From Burkholderia thailandensis E264 (GTDB lineage: Bacteria > Pseudomonadota > Gammaproteobacteria > Burkholderiales > Burkholderiaceae), in contig NC_007650.1 in NCBI RefSeq assembly GCF_000012365.1, positions 1,240,001 through 1,304,000 on the forward strand: a DNA stretch of 64,000 bases, in the 5' to 3' direction. Of the stretch, positions 57,310 to 64,000 are shown piece by piece. Every line of letters starts with the position of its first letter. The stretch's first letter is position 1. The notes beneath the pieces are model-generated. The model was not told where the DNA came from and searched no databases. It saw only the letters and a list, made by a program, of their open reading frames with translations. The translations under genes were made by a program, and so were the position numbers.

Positions 57310-58212
57310 ATGAACGCCACTGTCTCCACCACCTCAGCCCCGTCCGCCGCCGCGCCGGCCGCGATCCGCACGCCGTGGAGCGAGTTCTGGCGCAAGTTCA
57401 GGAAGCAGCGCGTCGCGCTCGCGGCGGGCGCGTTCGTGCTGCTGCTCGTCGTCGTCGCGATCGTCGGCCCGCACCTCGCGCCGTACGACCCGGAGAACTA
57501 CTTCGACTACGACGCGCTGAACGCGGGCCCGTCGGCCGCGCACTGGTTCGGCGTCGATTCGCTCGGCCGCGACATCTTCAGCCGGATCGTCGCGGGCGCG
57601 CGGATCTCGCTCGCCGCGGGCTTTTTCTCGGTCGCGCTCGGCGCGGCGATCGGCACGGTCTTCGGGCTGCTGGCCGGCTACTACGAAGGCTGGTGGGACC
57701 GCGCGACGATGCGCGTCGCCGACGTGCTGTTCGCGTTCCCGGGCATCCTGCTCGCGATCGGCGTGGTCGCGATCCTCGGCAACGGGATGATCAACGTGAT
57801 CTGCGCGGTCGCCGTGTTCAGCGTGCCCGCGTTCGCGCGGCTCGTGCGCGGCAACACGCTCGCGCTCAAGCAGATGACCTACGTCGAGGCCGCGCGCAGC
57901 ATCGGCGCGTCCGACTGGACGATCATCATGCGGCACATCCTGCCCGGCACCGTGTCGTCGGTCGTCGTCTACTTCACGATGCGCATCGGCACGTCGATCA
58001 TCACCGCCGCGAGCCTGTCGTTTCTCGGCCTCGGCGCGCAGCCGCCGACGCCCGAGTGGGGCGCGATGCTCAACGAGGCGCGCGCGGACATGGTCAACGC
58101 GCCGCACGTCGCGCTCTTTCCGAGCATCGCGATCTTTCTGACCGTGCTCGCGTTCAATCTGCTCGGCGACGGGCTGCGCGACGCGCTCGATCCGAAGCTG
58201 GAGCGGCGCTGA
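57310..58212 (+). CDS. gsiD: Peptide ABC permease, GsiD-like, 300 aa
   Basis: A DppC-type permease with a cytoplasmic leader, first helix ([28 protein letters not shown]), [24 protein letters not shown], and the coupling loop [24 protein letters not shown]. The C-terminal [19 protein letters not shown] is the family ending. The stop overlaps the next start by one base (TGATG), showing that the peptidase genes belong to the same operon. Confidence 0.93.
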   Translation: MNATVSTTSAPSAAAPAAIRTPWSEFWRKFRKQRVALAAGAFVLLLVVVAIVGPHLAPYDPENYFDYDALNAGPSAAHWFGVDSLGRDIFSRIVAGARISLAAGFFSVALGAAIGTVFGLLAGYYEGWWDRATMRVADVLFAFPGILLAIGVVAILGNGMINVICAVAVFSVPAFARLVRGNTLALKQMTYVEAARSIGASDWTIIMRHILPGTVSSVVVYFTMRIGTSIITAASLSFLGLGAQPPTPEWGAMLNEARADMVNAPHVALFPSIAIFLTVLAFNLLGDGLRDALDPKLERR

Positions 58213-59552
58213 TGGGCGCGCGCGCGGCGAGCGGGCCGGATGAGACGGGCGAGGCGAAAGTGGCGCACGTGACGCACGCGGCCGGTGGGGCGCACGCCGC
58301 GCCGCACGTCGGCGTGCTGCCGGCGGGGCCGCTTCGCAGCATCGCCGACGTCGCGGGCGTGACGGTCGGCCACGCGACGCTCGACGCGCTCGGCGTGCAG
58401 ACCGGCGTGACCGTCGTGCGGCCGCACGCGGGCGACGTCTATCGCGACAAGGTGCCCGCCGCGTCCGCGGTGATCAACGGCTTCGGCAAGAGCGTCGGGC
58501 TCGTGCAGCTCGACGAGCTCGGCGTGATCGAGACGCCGCTCGCGCTGACGAACACGTTCGGCGTCGGCGCGCTCGCGCACGCGCAGATCCGCGCCGCGAT
58601 CGACGAGAATCCGCAGATCGGCCGCACGTGGCCGACCGTCAATCCGCTCGTGTTCGAATGCAACGACGGCTATCTGAACGACCTGCACGCGTTCGCGGTG
58701 ACGCCCGCGCATTACGCGCAGGCGCTCGCCGACGCGCGGCCCGCGTTCGCGCGCGGCGCGGTGGGCGCGGGGCGGGGGATGTCGTGCTTCGATCTGAAGG
58801 GCGGAATCGGCTCGGCGTCGCGCGTCGTGCGCGCGGCGGGCGAGGCGTGGACGGTGGGCGCGCTCGTGCTCGCGAACTTCGGGCGGCTGCCGATGCTGAC
58901 GATCGCCGGCGTGCCGGTCGGGCGGATGATCGCCGAGCGGGACGCGGGCGGCGCACGGCGCGCGCACGGCGCGCGGGACGATGCCGGGGCGGGCGAGATG
59001 CGCGAGATGGGCGATGGGGCGCGCGATGCGGGCGGCCGCGAGAATGTCCGCACGGGCGGCGGCGCGACCGATGGCCCCGCGTCGCGCCGCGCACGCGACG
59101 CCGGCGCCTTTTCGCCGGACGCGCCGCTGTCCGCGCCGCGGGACACATCGCCGGACACATCGCCGCCCGAGCAAGGCTCGATCATCATGCTCGTCGCCAC
59201 CGATGCGCCGCTGTCGTCGCGGCAACTCAAGCGCGTCGCGCTGCGCGCGGCCGCGGGCCTCGCGCGCACGGGCTCGGTGTACGGCCACGGCAGCGGCGAC
59301 ATCGCGCTCGCGTTCTCGACCGCCTACACGGTGCCGCACGACGCCGAGCGCGTCACGCTGCCGGCGCTCGTCGCGGATGCGGCGCTCGATCCGCTGTTCG
59401 CCGCCGCGGCCGACAGCGTCGAGCAGGCGATCGTCGACGCGCTGTGGTGCGCAACGCGCGTCACGGGCCGCGACGGCCACGCAAGGCGCGCGTTGCGCGA
59501 CGCGGCGCCGGAACTCGAACGATGGCTGCGCGCATCGCGCGCGGGAGCGTGA
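58212..59552 (+). CDS. P1-family (DmpA-like) self-processing aminopeptidase, 446 aa
   Basis: The S58 peptidase pattern is seen: SIADVAGVTVGHATLD, TGVTVVRPHAGDVYRDKVPAASAVINGFGKSVGLVQLDELG, NPLVFECNDGYLND and GRGMSCFDLKGGIGSASR. Family members cut themselves at Gly-Ser to free the serine nucleophile. Here that is Gly-Ser323 in QGSIIMLVATDAPLSSRQLKR. Between about residues 246 and 320 lies a ~75-residue low-complexity, Arg/Asp/Gly/Ser-rich linker. It is not part of the usual ~375-residue fold. The start overlaps the gsiD stop. DmpA-type enzymes release N-terminal L- or D-residues or beta-alanyl groups from short peptides. Confidence 0.9.
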   Translation: MGARAASGPDETGEAKVAHVTHAAGGAHAAPHVGVLPAGPLRSIADVAGVTVGHATLDALGVQTGVTVVRPHAGDVYRDKVPAASAVINGFGKSVGLVQLDELGVIETPLALTNTFGVGALAHAQIRAAIDENPQIGRTWPTVNPLVFECNDGYLNDLHAFAVTPAHYAQALADARPAFARGAVGAGRGMSCFDLKGGIGSASRVVRAAGEAWTVGALVLANFGRLPMLTIAGVPVGRMIAERDAGGARRAHGARDDAGAGEMREMGDGARDAGGRENVRTGGGATDGPASRRARDAGAFSPDAPLSAPRDTSPDTSPPEQGSIIMLVATDAPLSSRQLKRVALRAAAGLARTGSVYGHGSGDIALAFSTAYTVPHDAERVTLPALVADAALDPLFAAAADSVEQAIVDALWCATRVTGRDGHARRALRDAAPELERWLRASRAGA

Positions 59553-60379
59553 TGAAAGTCCTGATCTCGACCGATATCGAAGGCGTGGCGGGCGTCGTGA
59601 ACGTCGAGCAGACGCGCGCCGGCAATGCCGAATACGAGCGCGCGCGCCGCTGGATGACCGCGGAGGCGAATGCGGCTGTCGAGGGCGCGTTCGCGGGCGG
59701 CGCGACGTGCGTGTGGGTCAACGATTCGCACGGCGGCTTTCGCAACCTGCTGCCCGACGGCATCGACGCCCGCGCGCGCGTCGTGCTCGGCAAGCCGCGC
59801 ACGCTCGGGATGATGGCGGGCCTCGAAGCCTCGCCGGACCTCGTGTTCATGATCGGCTATCACGCGAAATCGCAGACGCGCGGGCTGCTCGCTCACACGA
59901 TCAACAGCAGCGCGTTCGCGCGCGTGGTGCTCGACGGGCGCGAAATCGGCGAGGCGGGGCTGTACGGCGCGCTCGCGCACGAATACGGCGCGCACGTCGC
60001 GCTGCTGTCCGGCGACGACGTGTTCGTCGACGAGACGCGGCCGCTCTTCCCGGCGGCGCGCTTCGTGACCGTGAAGGACGCGGCGGGCTACGCGAGCGGC
60101 GTGTCGATGACGCCCGCCGCCGCATGCGGGGCGATCGGCATCGCCGCGCGGCAGGCGGTCGAGCAGGCGCGCGAGGCCGCGCGCGTCGCGCGGCAGCACG
60201 CGCCGCGCGCGGCGCGCTGCGAACTGCAGGCGCAGACTGTCGCGGCCGCCGATCTGTTCTGCCAGTGGCCGTCGCTCGAGCGCGTCGACGCGCTCACGCT
60301 GCGCTTTTTCGCGCCGTCGATCGAGCACGTCGTGCGCACGCTGAACTGTCTGTCGGCGATGTCGTTCATGCTGCGCTGA
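59552..60379 (+). CDS. D-aminopeptidase, DppA-like (M55), 275 aa
   Basis: The zinc-binding start ISTDIEGVAGVVN gives the Asp-x-Glu pair, and MIGYHAKSQTRGLLAHTINS supplies histidine ligands. NDSHGGFRNLLPDGID is also characteristic of the M55 family, whose Bacillus member cleaves D-Ala-D-Ala-type peptides. The ATG overlaps the stop of the DmpA-like gene by one base. It is the last gene of the operon. Together with a transporter and two other peptidases it points to the use of unusual (D- or isopeptide-containing) peptides, perhaps from cell wall. Confidence 0.92.
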   Translation: MKVLISTDIEGVAGVVNVEQTRAGNAEYERARRWMTAEANAAVEGAFAGGATCVWVNDSHGGFRNLLPDGIDARARVVLGKPRTLGMMAGLEASPDLVFMIGYHAKSQTRGLLAHTINSSAFARVVLDGREIGEAGLYGALAHEYGAHVALLSGDDVFVDETRPLFPAARFVTVKDAAGYASGVSMTPAAACGAIGIAARQAVEQAREAARVARQHAPRAARCELQAQTVAAADLFCQWPSLERVDALTLRFFAPSIEHVVRTLNCLSAMSFMLR

Positions 60380-60552
60380 GCGCGCGGCGGCGGGCGCGCG
60401 CGGCGGCGAGGGCGAGGCGGGTGCGAGGCGGCCGCGTGCGCCGCCGCGCGCTCGCAAGAGGCCGCGCGGCGAGCCGGGCAAAGCGACGCGCGTGCGCGCC
60501 GATGCCGGCCCGAAGCGGGCCCGAAGCGGGCCGCCGCGCCTCGCACGCCGGA

Positions 60553-61146
60553 TCAGACGTCGAAGAACACCGTTTCCCGCTCGCCCTGCATATGGATGTC
60601 GAAGCGGTAGACCGCCACGCCGTTCGCCCGCGCGTCGCGCGTCGCGATCAGCGTCGCGCGCCGCGCGGCGGGCACGGCTTCGAGAGCCGCGTCGGCCGCG
60701 TTCGCCGCCGCTTCGTCGTCGAAGTAGATCCGCGTGAACGCGTGCGTGAGAATCCCGCGCATCATCACCGTCACGTCGACGTGCGGCGCGTCCGTGTCCG
60801 ACGTGCGCGCCGGCTTCACCGTGCGCACGACGAAGCGGTTCTGCGCGTCGGTGCCGGTGCCGACGCGCGCGAAGCCGCTGAAGCCGCGCCGCGCCGCTTC
60901 TTCGCGCGACGCCGGATAGCGGCCGTCGCCGTCGACGTGCGTGAATTCGAGCACAGCGTCGCCGACGGCGTTGCCGTCGCCGTCGAGCACGCGGCCGACG
61001 AGCAGGATCGGCTCGCCCGCGGCGTCGGGCGTCGCGATCTCCGCCGTGAAGAGGCTCTTCAGGTCGTAGTTGTACTGCTGCGGGCAGAGGCCGTAAGCGA
61101 AGTACGGGCCGACGGTCTGCGAAGGGGTCTGTTTCAGCGTCGTCAT
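60553..61146 (-). CDS. pcaG: Protocatechuate 3,4-dioxygenase, alpha subunit, 197 aa
   Basis: The alpha chain of the intradiol dioxygenase that opens the ring of protocatechuate to beta-carboxy-cis,cis-muconate. The start TLKQTPSQTVGPYFAYGLCP and the beta-sandwich segments GRVLDGDGNAVGDAVLEFTHVDGDGRYP, HVDVTVMMRGILTHAFTRIYF and RFDIHMQGERETVFFDV are typical. The iron ligands are in the partner subunit. It starts two bases after pcaH, so the two are made together. Confidence 0.95.
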   Translation of the reverse strand: MTTLKQTPSQTVGPYFAYGLCPQQYNYDLKSLFTAEIATPDAAGEPILLVGRVLDGDGNAVGDAVLEFTHVDGDGRYPASREEAARRGFSGFARVGTGTDAQNRFVVRTVKPARTSDTDAPHVDVTVMMRGILTHAFTRIYFDDEAAANAADAALEAVPAARRATLIATRDARANGVAVYRFDIHMQGERETVFFDV

Positions 61147-61148
61147 GT

Positions 61149-61853
61149 TCAGCGCTCCATCGGGGTGGCGTCGCGGCCGCGCAGCACGATGTCGAATTCG
61201 TAGCCGAGCGCGAAGCCTTCTTCGGTCGTATCGATCGAGAAGCGCGAGATCAGCCGGTCGCGCGCGTCCTCGGGCGTGCCCTGGAAGATAGGGTCGAGCG
61301 CGAGGAGCGGATCGCCCGGGAAATACATCTGCGTGACGAGCCGCGAGCCGAAGTAGTCGCCGAACAGCGAGAAATGGATGTGGTTGGGCCGCCACGCATT
61401 CGGATGGTTGCCCCACGGATACGCGCCCGGCTTGATCGTGAGAAACCGGTAGCGGCCGTTCTCGTCGGTCAGGCACCGGCCCGCGCCGAGGAAGTTCGGG
61501 TCGAGCGGCGCGTCGTGCCGGTCGACCTTGTGCACGTAGCGGCCGGCGGCGTTCGCCTGCCAGACCTCGACGAGCGTGTTGCGCACCGGCTTGCCGCCCT
61601 CGTCGAGCACGCGGCCCGTGACGACGATCCGCTCGCCGAGCGGCTCGCCGTTCTTCGCCGCGTTTTTCGTCAGGTCGTGGTCGAGCGGGCCGAGATCGTC
61701 CGCGCCGTACACGGGCGCGTGCTGGTTGCGCAGCTTCTCCTTCAGCGGAATCAGCGGCTGCGTCGGGCCGCGCTTCACGGAAGAGCGGTACGGCGGGTGA
61801 ATGTACGCGGGATGCGACGGCCAGTCGCGCGGCGCGAGCGTCGAGGAATCCAT
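61149..61853 (-). CDS. pcaH: Protocatechuate 3,4-dioxygenase, beta subunit, 234 aa
   Basis: The iron-bearing chain. HPAYIHPPYRSSVKRGPTQPLI, DLTKNAAKNGEPLGERIVVTGRVLDE and VEVWQANAAGRYVHKVDRHDAPLDPNF come in order. The Fe(III) ligands (two tyrosines and two histidines) include the Tyr of IKPGAYPWG and the His pair of RPNHIHFSLFG. ATG at 61853 is chosen because GGAG lies upstream; a TTG ten codons earlier is a weaker choice. The gene is divergent from pcaQ across a short A+T-rich region. Confidence 0.95.
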   Translation of the reverse strand: MDSSTLAPRDWPSHPAYIHPPYRSSVKRGPTQPLIPLKEKLRNQHAPVYGADDLGPLDHDLTKNAAKNGEPLGERIVVTGRVLDEGGKPVRNTLVEVWQANAAGRYVHKVDRHDAPLDPNFLGAGRCLTDENGRYRFLTIKPGAYPWGNHPNAWRPNHIHFSLFGDYFGSRLVTQMYFPGDPLLALDPIFQGTPEDARDRLISRFSIDTTEEGFALGYEFDIVLRGRDATPMER

Positions 61854-61961
61854 CGGGATCGTCTCCGGTTTGATGGTTGTCAAGGCGGGATGGAGGGACT
61901 TTAGCTAATCGAGAAAGTTATGCAAAATGATGTTTTATCGCTGATCGTATAACTGTAAGTA

Positions 61962-62963
61962 ATGCAAAACCGGATCGCCGACGGCCGGGTCAAGTTCCGG
62001 CACCTGCAGTGCTTTCTCGCGGTCGCGCAATTCGGCGGCGTGCAGAAGGCCGCGCAAAGCCTGTCGATCACGCAGCCGGCCGTGTCGAAGACGATCGCCG
62101 AACTCGAATCGATCCTCGGCGTGCGGCTGTTCGAGCGCGGCCGGCAGGGCGCGCGGCCGACGCGCGAGGGGCAGCTGTTCATCCCGCACGCGAGCGCGTG
62201 CGTGCTCGCGCTGCGGCAGGGCGTGGGCCTCCTCGCGCGCGCGAGCGGCGGCGCGGCGGCGACGCTCGAGATCGGCATGTTGCCGACCGTCGCCGCGTCG
62301 CTCGCGCCCGCCGTGCTGAAGGCGCTCGCGACCGACTGGCCGCGCGCGGTCGTGCGGATCACGACCGTCGCGAACGCCGAGCTGCTCGAGCGGCTGAAGG
62401 CGGGCGCGATCGAGTGCGCGATCGGGCGGCTGTCCGAGCCGGAGCGGATGGTCGGGCTGTCGTTCGAGCATCTGTACAACGAGCCGCTCGTCGCGGTCGT
62501 GCGCGCGGGGCACCCGCTTGCGGCGAGCGCGTCGCCCGCCGCGCAGCTCGCGCGCCATCCGGTCGTGCTGCCGCCCTACGGCACGATGATCCGTCAGGCG
62601 GCCGAGCAACTGCTGAGCGCGTGCGGCGCGCCGCCGCTCGAATCGTTCGTCGAGGTGCTGTCGGTGTCGGTCGCGCGCGCGCTCGCGCTCGAGAACGACG
62701 CGGTCTGGTTCGTGCCGCGCTACGCGGCCGAATTCGATCTCGCGGCGGGCACGCTCGTGCGGCTCGCGCTGCCCGTCGAGGGCGCGGACGAGCCGGTCGG
62801 GCTGATCCTGCGCACCGACGCGCAGCCGTCGCCCGTCGCGCGCTCGCTCATCGACGCGGTGCGGGCGGTCGCGCGGCGGCGGCTTGGCGAGCCCGGCAGG
62901 CGGCCGCGCGTCGGGCGGGGGGCGGCGAAGAAGGCGCGTGGCGAGGGCGGGCGCAACGCGTGA
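61962..62963 (+). CDS. pcaQ: LysR-type regulator of the protocatechuate genes, 333 aa
   Basis: A LysR protein with the winged-helix VKFRHLQCFLAVAQFGGVQKAAQSLSITQPAVSKTIAELESILGVRLFERG and a ligand domain containing EIGMLPTVAASLAPAVL, VVLPPYGTMIRQAAEQLL and NDAVWFVPRYAAEFDLA. This is the pattern of PcaQ/GbpR-type regulators. It is divergent from pcaHG, which PcaQ activates in response to beta-carboxy-muconate in related bacteria. The spacer holds two copies of ATGCAAAA (61920 and 61962) and a TATAACTGTAAG element that may form part of the site. The basic C-terminal tail is longer than usual. Confidence 0.9.
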   Translation: MQNRIADGRVKFRHLQCFLAVAQFGGVQKAAQSLSITQPAVSKTIAELESILGVRLFERGRQGARPTREGQLFIPHASACVLALRQGVGLLARASGGAAATLEIGMLPTVAASLAPAVLKALATDWPRAVVRITTVANAELLERLKAGAIECAIGRLSEPERMVGLSFEHLYNEPLVAVVRAGHPLAASASPAAQLARHPVVLPPYGTMIRQAAEQLLSACGAPPLESFVEVLSVSVARALALENDAVWFVPRYAAEFDLAAGTLVRLALPVEGADEPVGLILRTDAQPSPVARSLIDAVRAVARRRLGEPGRRPRVGRGAAKKARGEGGRNA

Positions 62964-63178
62964 CGCCGGCGGCCGGTCATGCGATGCAGGGCGCTGCGTT
63001 GCGTGCCGGATGCGCTTCGATTGGCTGATTCGGGCGGCTGATTCGGGCGTTTCGCCTGATCGCGGGTGACATTCGCCGCCGCGGCAACGCCGCGCAGCGT
63101 GGACGGCGCGCATCGCCGCCACGTTGCCGCACCGCCGCACCGCCGCGACGCGCCGCGCGGCCAACGGCGAGCGTTCGC

Positions 63179-63850
63179 TCACTCCACGCCAAGCCTTCCG
63201 AAATCGAATCGCTCTTTGGACAGCAGAAAGCCGCTCGCTTTCTTGCCCGGCTCCGAGCCCTCGATCTGGCATTGCTTGAGCAGCGAGACATACGTGTTCT
63301 GCTTGTAGCCGCTGTCCGGCGCGGGCTCGACGTAGCGCACCCATAGTTCGAGCGCGTCCTTGTTCGGCATCGCGATGAAATGCCCGGCGTCGCGCAACTG
63401 GTTGACGTAAGCGCTCGACATCCACCACGCATATGCGGTGCGGCTGCGCATCAGCTCGCCGCGCGTCTCGACGAACAGCACGCACGCGAGCGCCGAATTG
63501 GGCGTCGCGCAGATCAGATCCAGGTCGGCCGGTTTGATCGGAAAATAGCCTTCCCAGCTCGGCCGCTCGCCTTTTTCCTTCTGCGGCGCGACGGGCGCGG
63601 CCTGGCGGCTCTTGACCTGCACGTAGATCGGCGTTTCGGGCACGCTGCGATCGACGGGCCGCGGCGCGTCGTCGAGCCGCGACAGATGCCGGTACGCGCG
63701 CGTGACGACGAGATCGAAGCCCTTGTCGATCGGCAGCTTGAACGCTTCCATGTTGTGGCGGAAGCACTCGGACATGATGTAGTGCTCGCCGGCCGCGCCG
63801 ATATAGAGATATTCGGTGGGAATGGACGAAGACGATTTCGCGTTGGCCAT
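63179..63850 (-). CDS. Predicted PD-(D/E)XK nuclease-fold protein, 223 aa
   Basis: The order of elements fits the restriction-endonuclease-like fold: a first helix with Glu22 in YIGAAGEHYIMSECFRH, then Asp46 in KGFDLVVT, and the second catalytic strand VQVKSRQ with Gln78 and Lys80. Such E...D...QxK sets occur in small nucleases, DUF4365-type proteins and repair or defence enzymes. The C-terminal half (WWMSSAYVNQLRDAGHFI, ALELWVRYVEPAPDSG) is unassigned. ATG at 63850 begins the fold; the in-frame extension is not protein-like. No partner methylase or helicase is seen. Function is unknown. 63,851-64,000 shows no further gene. Confidence 0.6.
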   Translation of the reverse strand: MANAKSSSSIPTEYLYIGAAGEHYIMSECFRHNMEAFKLPIDKGFDLVVTRAYRHLSRLDDAPRPVDRSVPETPIYVQVKSRQAAPVAPQKEKGERPSWEGYFPIKPADLDLICATPNSALACVLFVETRGELMRSRTAYAWWMSSAYVNQLRDAGHFIAMPNKDALELWVRYVEPAPDSGYKQNTYVSLLKQCQIEGSEPGKKASGFLLSKERFDFGRLGVE

Positions 63851-64000
63851 GTCGTGGATGAAGGGTGGACGAGTCGGATTTGCGGTTGCGACGCTTGCCG
63901 TTCGAATGCGCAATGCCGCGGCGTTTCGGGCATTTCGTGCATTTTGGCGATTTGGCCGCCAAACGAGCGACGCATTCGATCGGGCGCGTCGTTCGGCACG

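Overview
The window is high-GC DNA (roughly two-thirds G+C by eye) from a Burkholderia, most likely the B. pseudomallei / B. thailandensis group. The evidence is the gene content (betIBA, an rhlA-rhlB-efflux-rhlC cluster, acdR/acdS, pcaHG/pcaQ, DUF3079), the protein sequences and the codon use. These mostly accessory or catabolic genes would suit the second chromosome, but that is inference. No rRNA, tRNA or CRISPR array was seen.

Layout. (1) 1-2,340: the edge of a mobile or prophage-like segment, with the C-terminus of a D12-type adenine methylase, a lipoprotein and an overlapping pair of unknown genes. It ends at a sharply truncated MFS gene. (2) 2,857-6,234: one very large protein in which a beta-keto acid cleavage enzyme (BKACE, DUF849) fold carries a repeat-containing insertion and a long unknown C-terminal region. 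(3) 7,285-11,105: betI-betB-betA for choline to glycine betaine, with an 11-bp-arm palindrome upstream of betI. (4) 12,103-20,303: rhamnolipid cluster rhlA, rhlB, DHA2-type MFS pump, rhlC, outer-membrane factor and EmrA-like adaptor, so synthesis and a complete tripartite exporter are together. (5) 20,478-21,845: an IS256-family element flush between two 36-bp direct repeats, next to an S9 prolyl oligopeptidase gene. (6) 24,396-29,522: cytochrome b561, a 45-residue lipoprotein, a BigR-like ArsR regulator with a two-gene YeeE/YedE transporter, a GNAT, a DUF3079 protein, a 90-residue protein behind two LexA-like boxes, and a methyltransferase. (7) 29,685-37,497: di-haem peroxidase with an overlapping lipoprotein phosphatase gene, then a GntR-MFS-amidohydrolase unit divergent from a second MFS gene. 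(8) 37,853-47,836: HAD hydrolase, NYN-domain protein, acdR/acdS with a decayed LysR gene after it, an RMF-like protein, membrane proteins, a phosphoesterase and a serine beta-lactamase-like hydrolase. (9) 48,110-60,379: betT, divergent from a tight eight-gene peptide-use operon (rpiR-type regulator, isoaspartyl peptidase, GsiA/B/C/D-like ABC importer, DmpA-like peptidase, DppA-like D-aminopeptidase). (10) 60,553-63,850: pcaHG divergent from pcaQ, and a predicted PD-(D/E)XK-fold protein.

How the parts fit. Many units are regulator plus target: betI/betBA, acdR/acdS, pcaQ/pcaHG, bigR-like/pmpAB, gntR/MFS-amidohydrolase and rpiR/peptide operon. betIBA and betT both serve choline-based osmoprotection but lie about 37 kb apart. 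The items that best deserve follow-up are the BKACE fusion protein, the paired LexA-like boxes before the 90-residue gene, the 36-bp repeats around the insertion sequence, and the peptide operon, in which two self-processing hydrolases both carry unusual low-complexity linkers just before the nucleophile.
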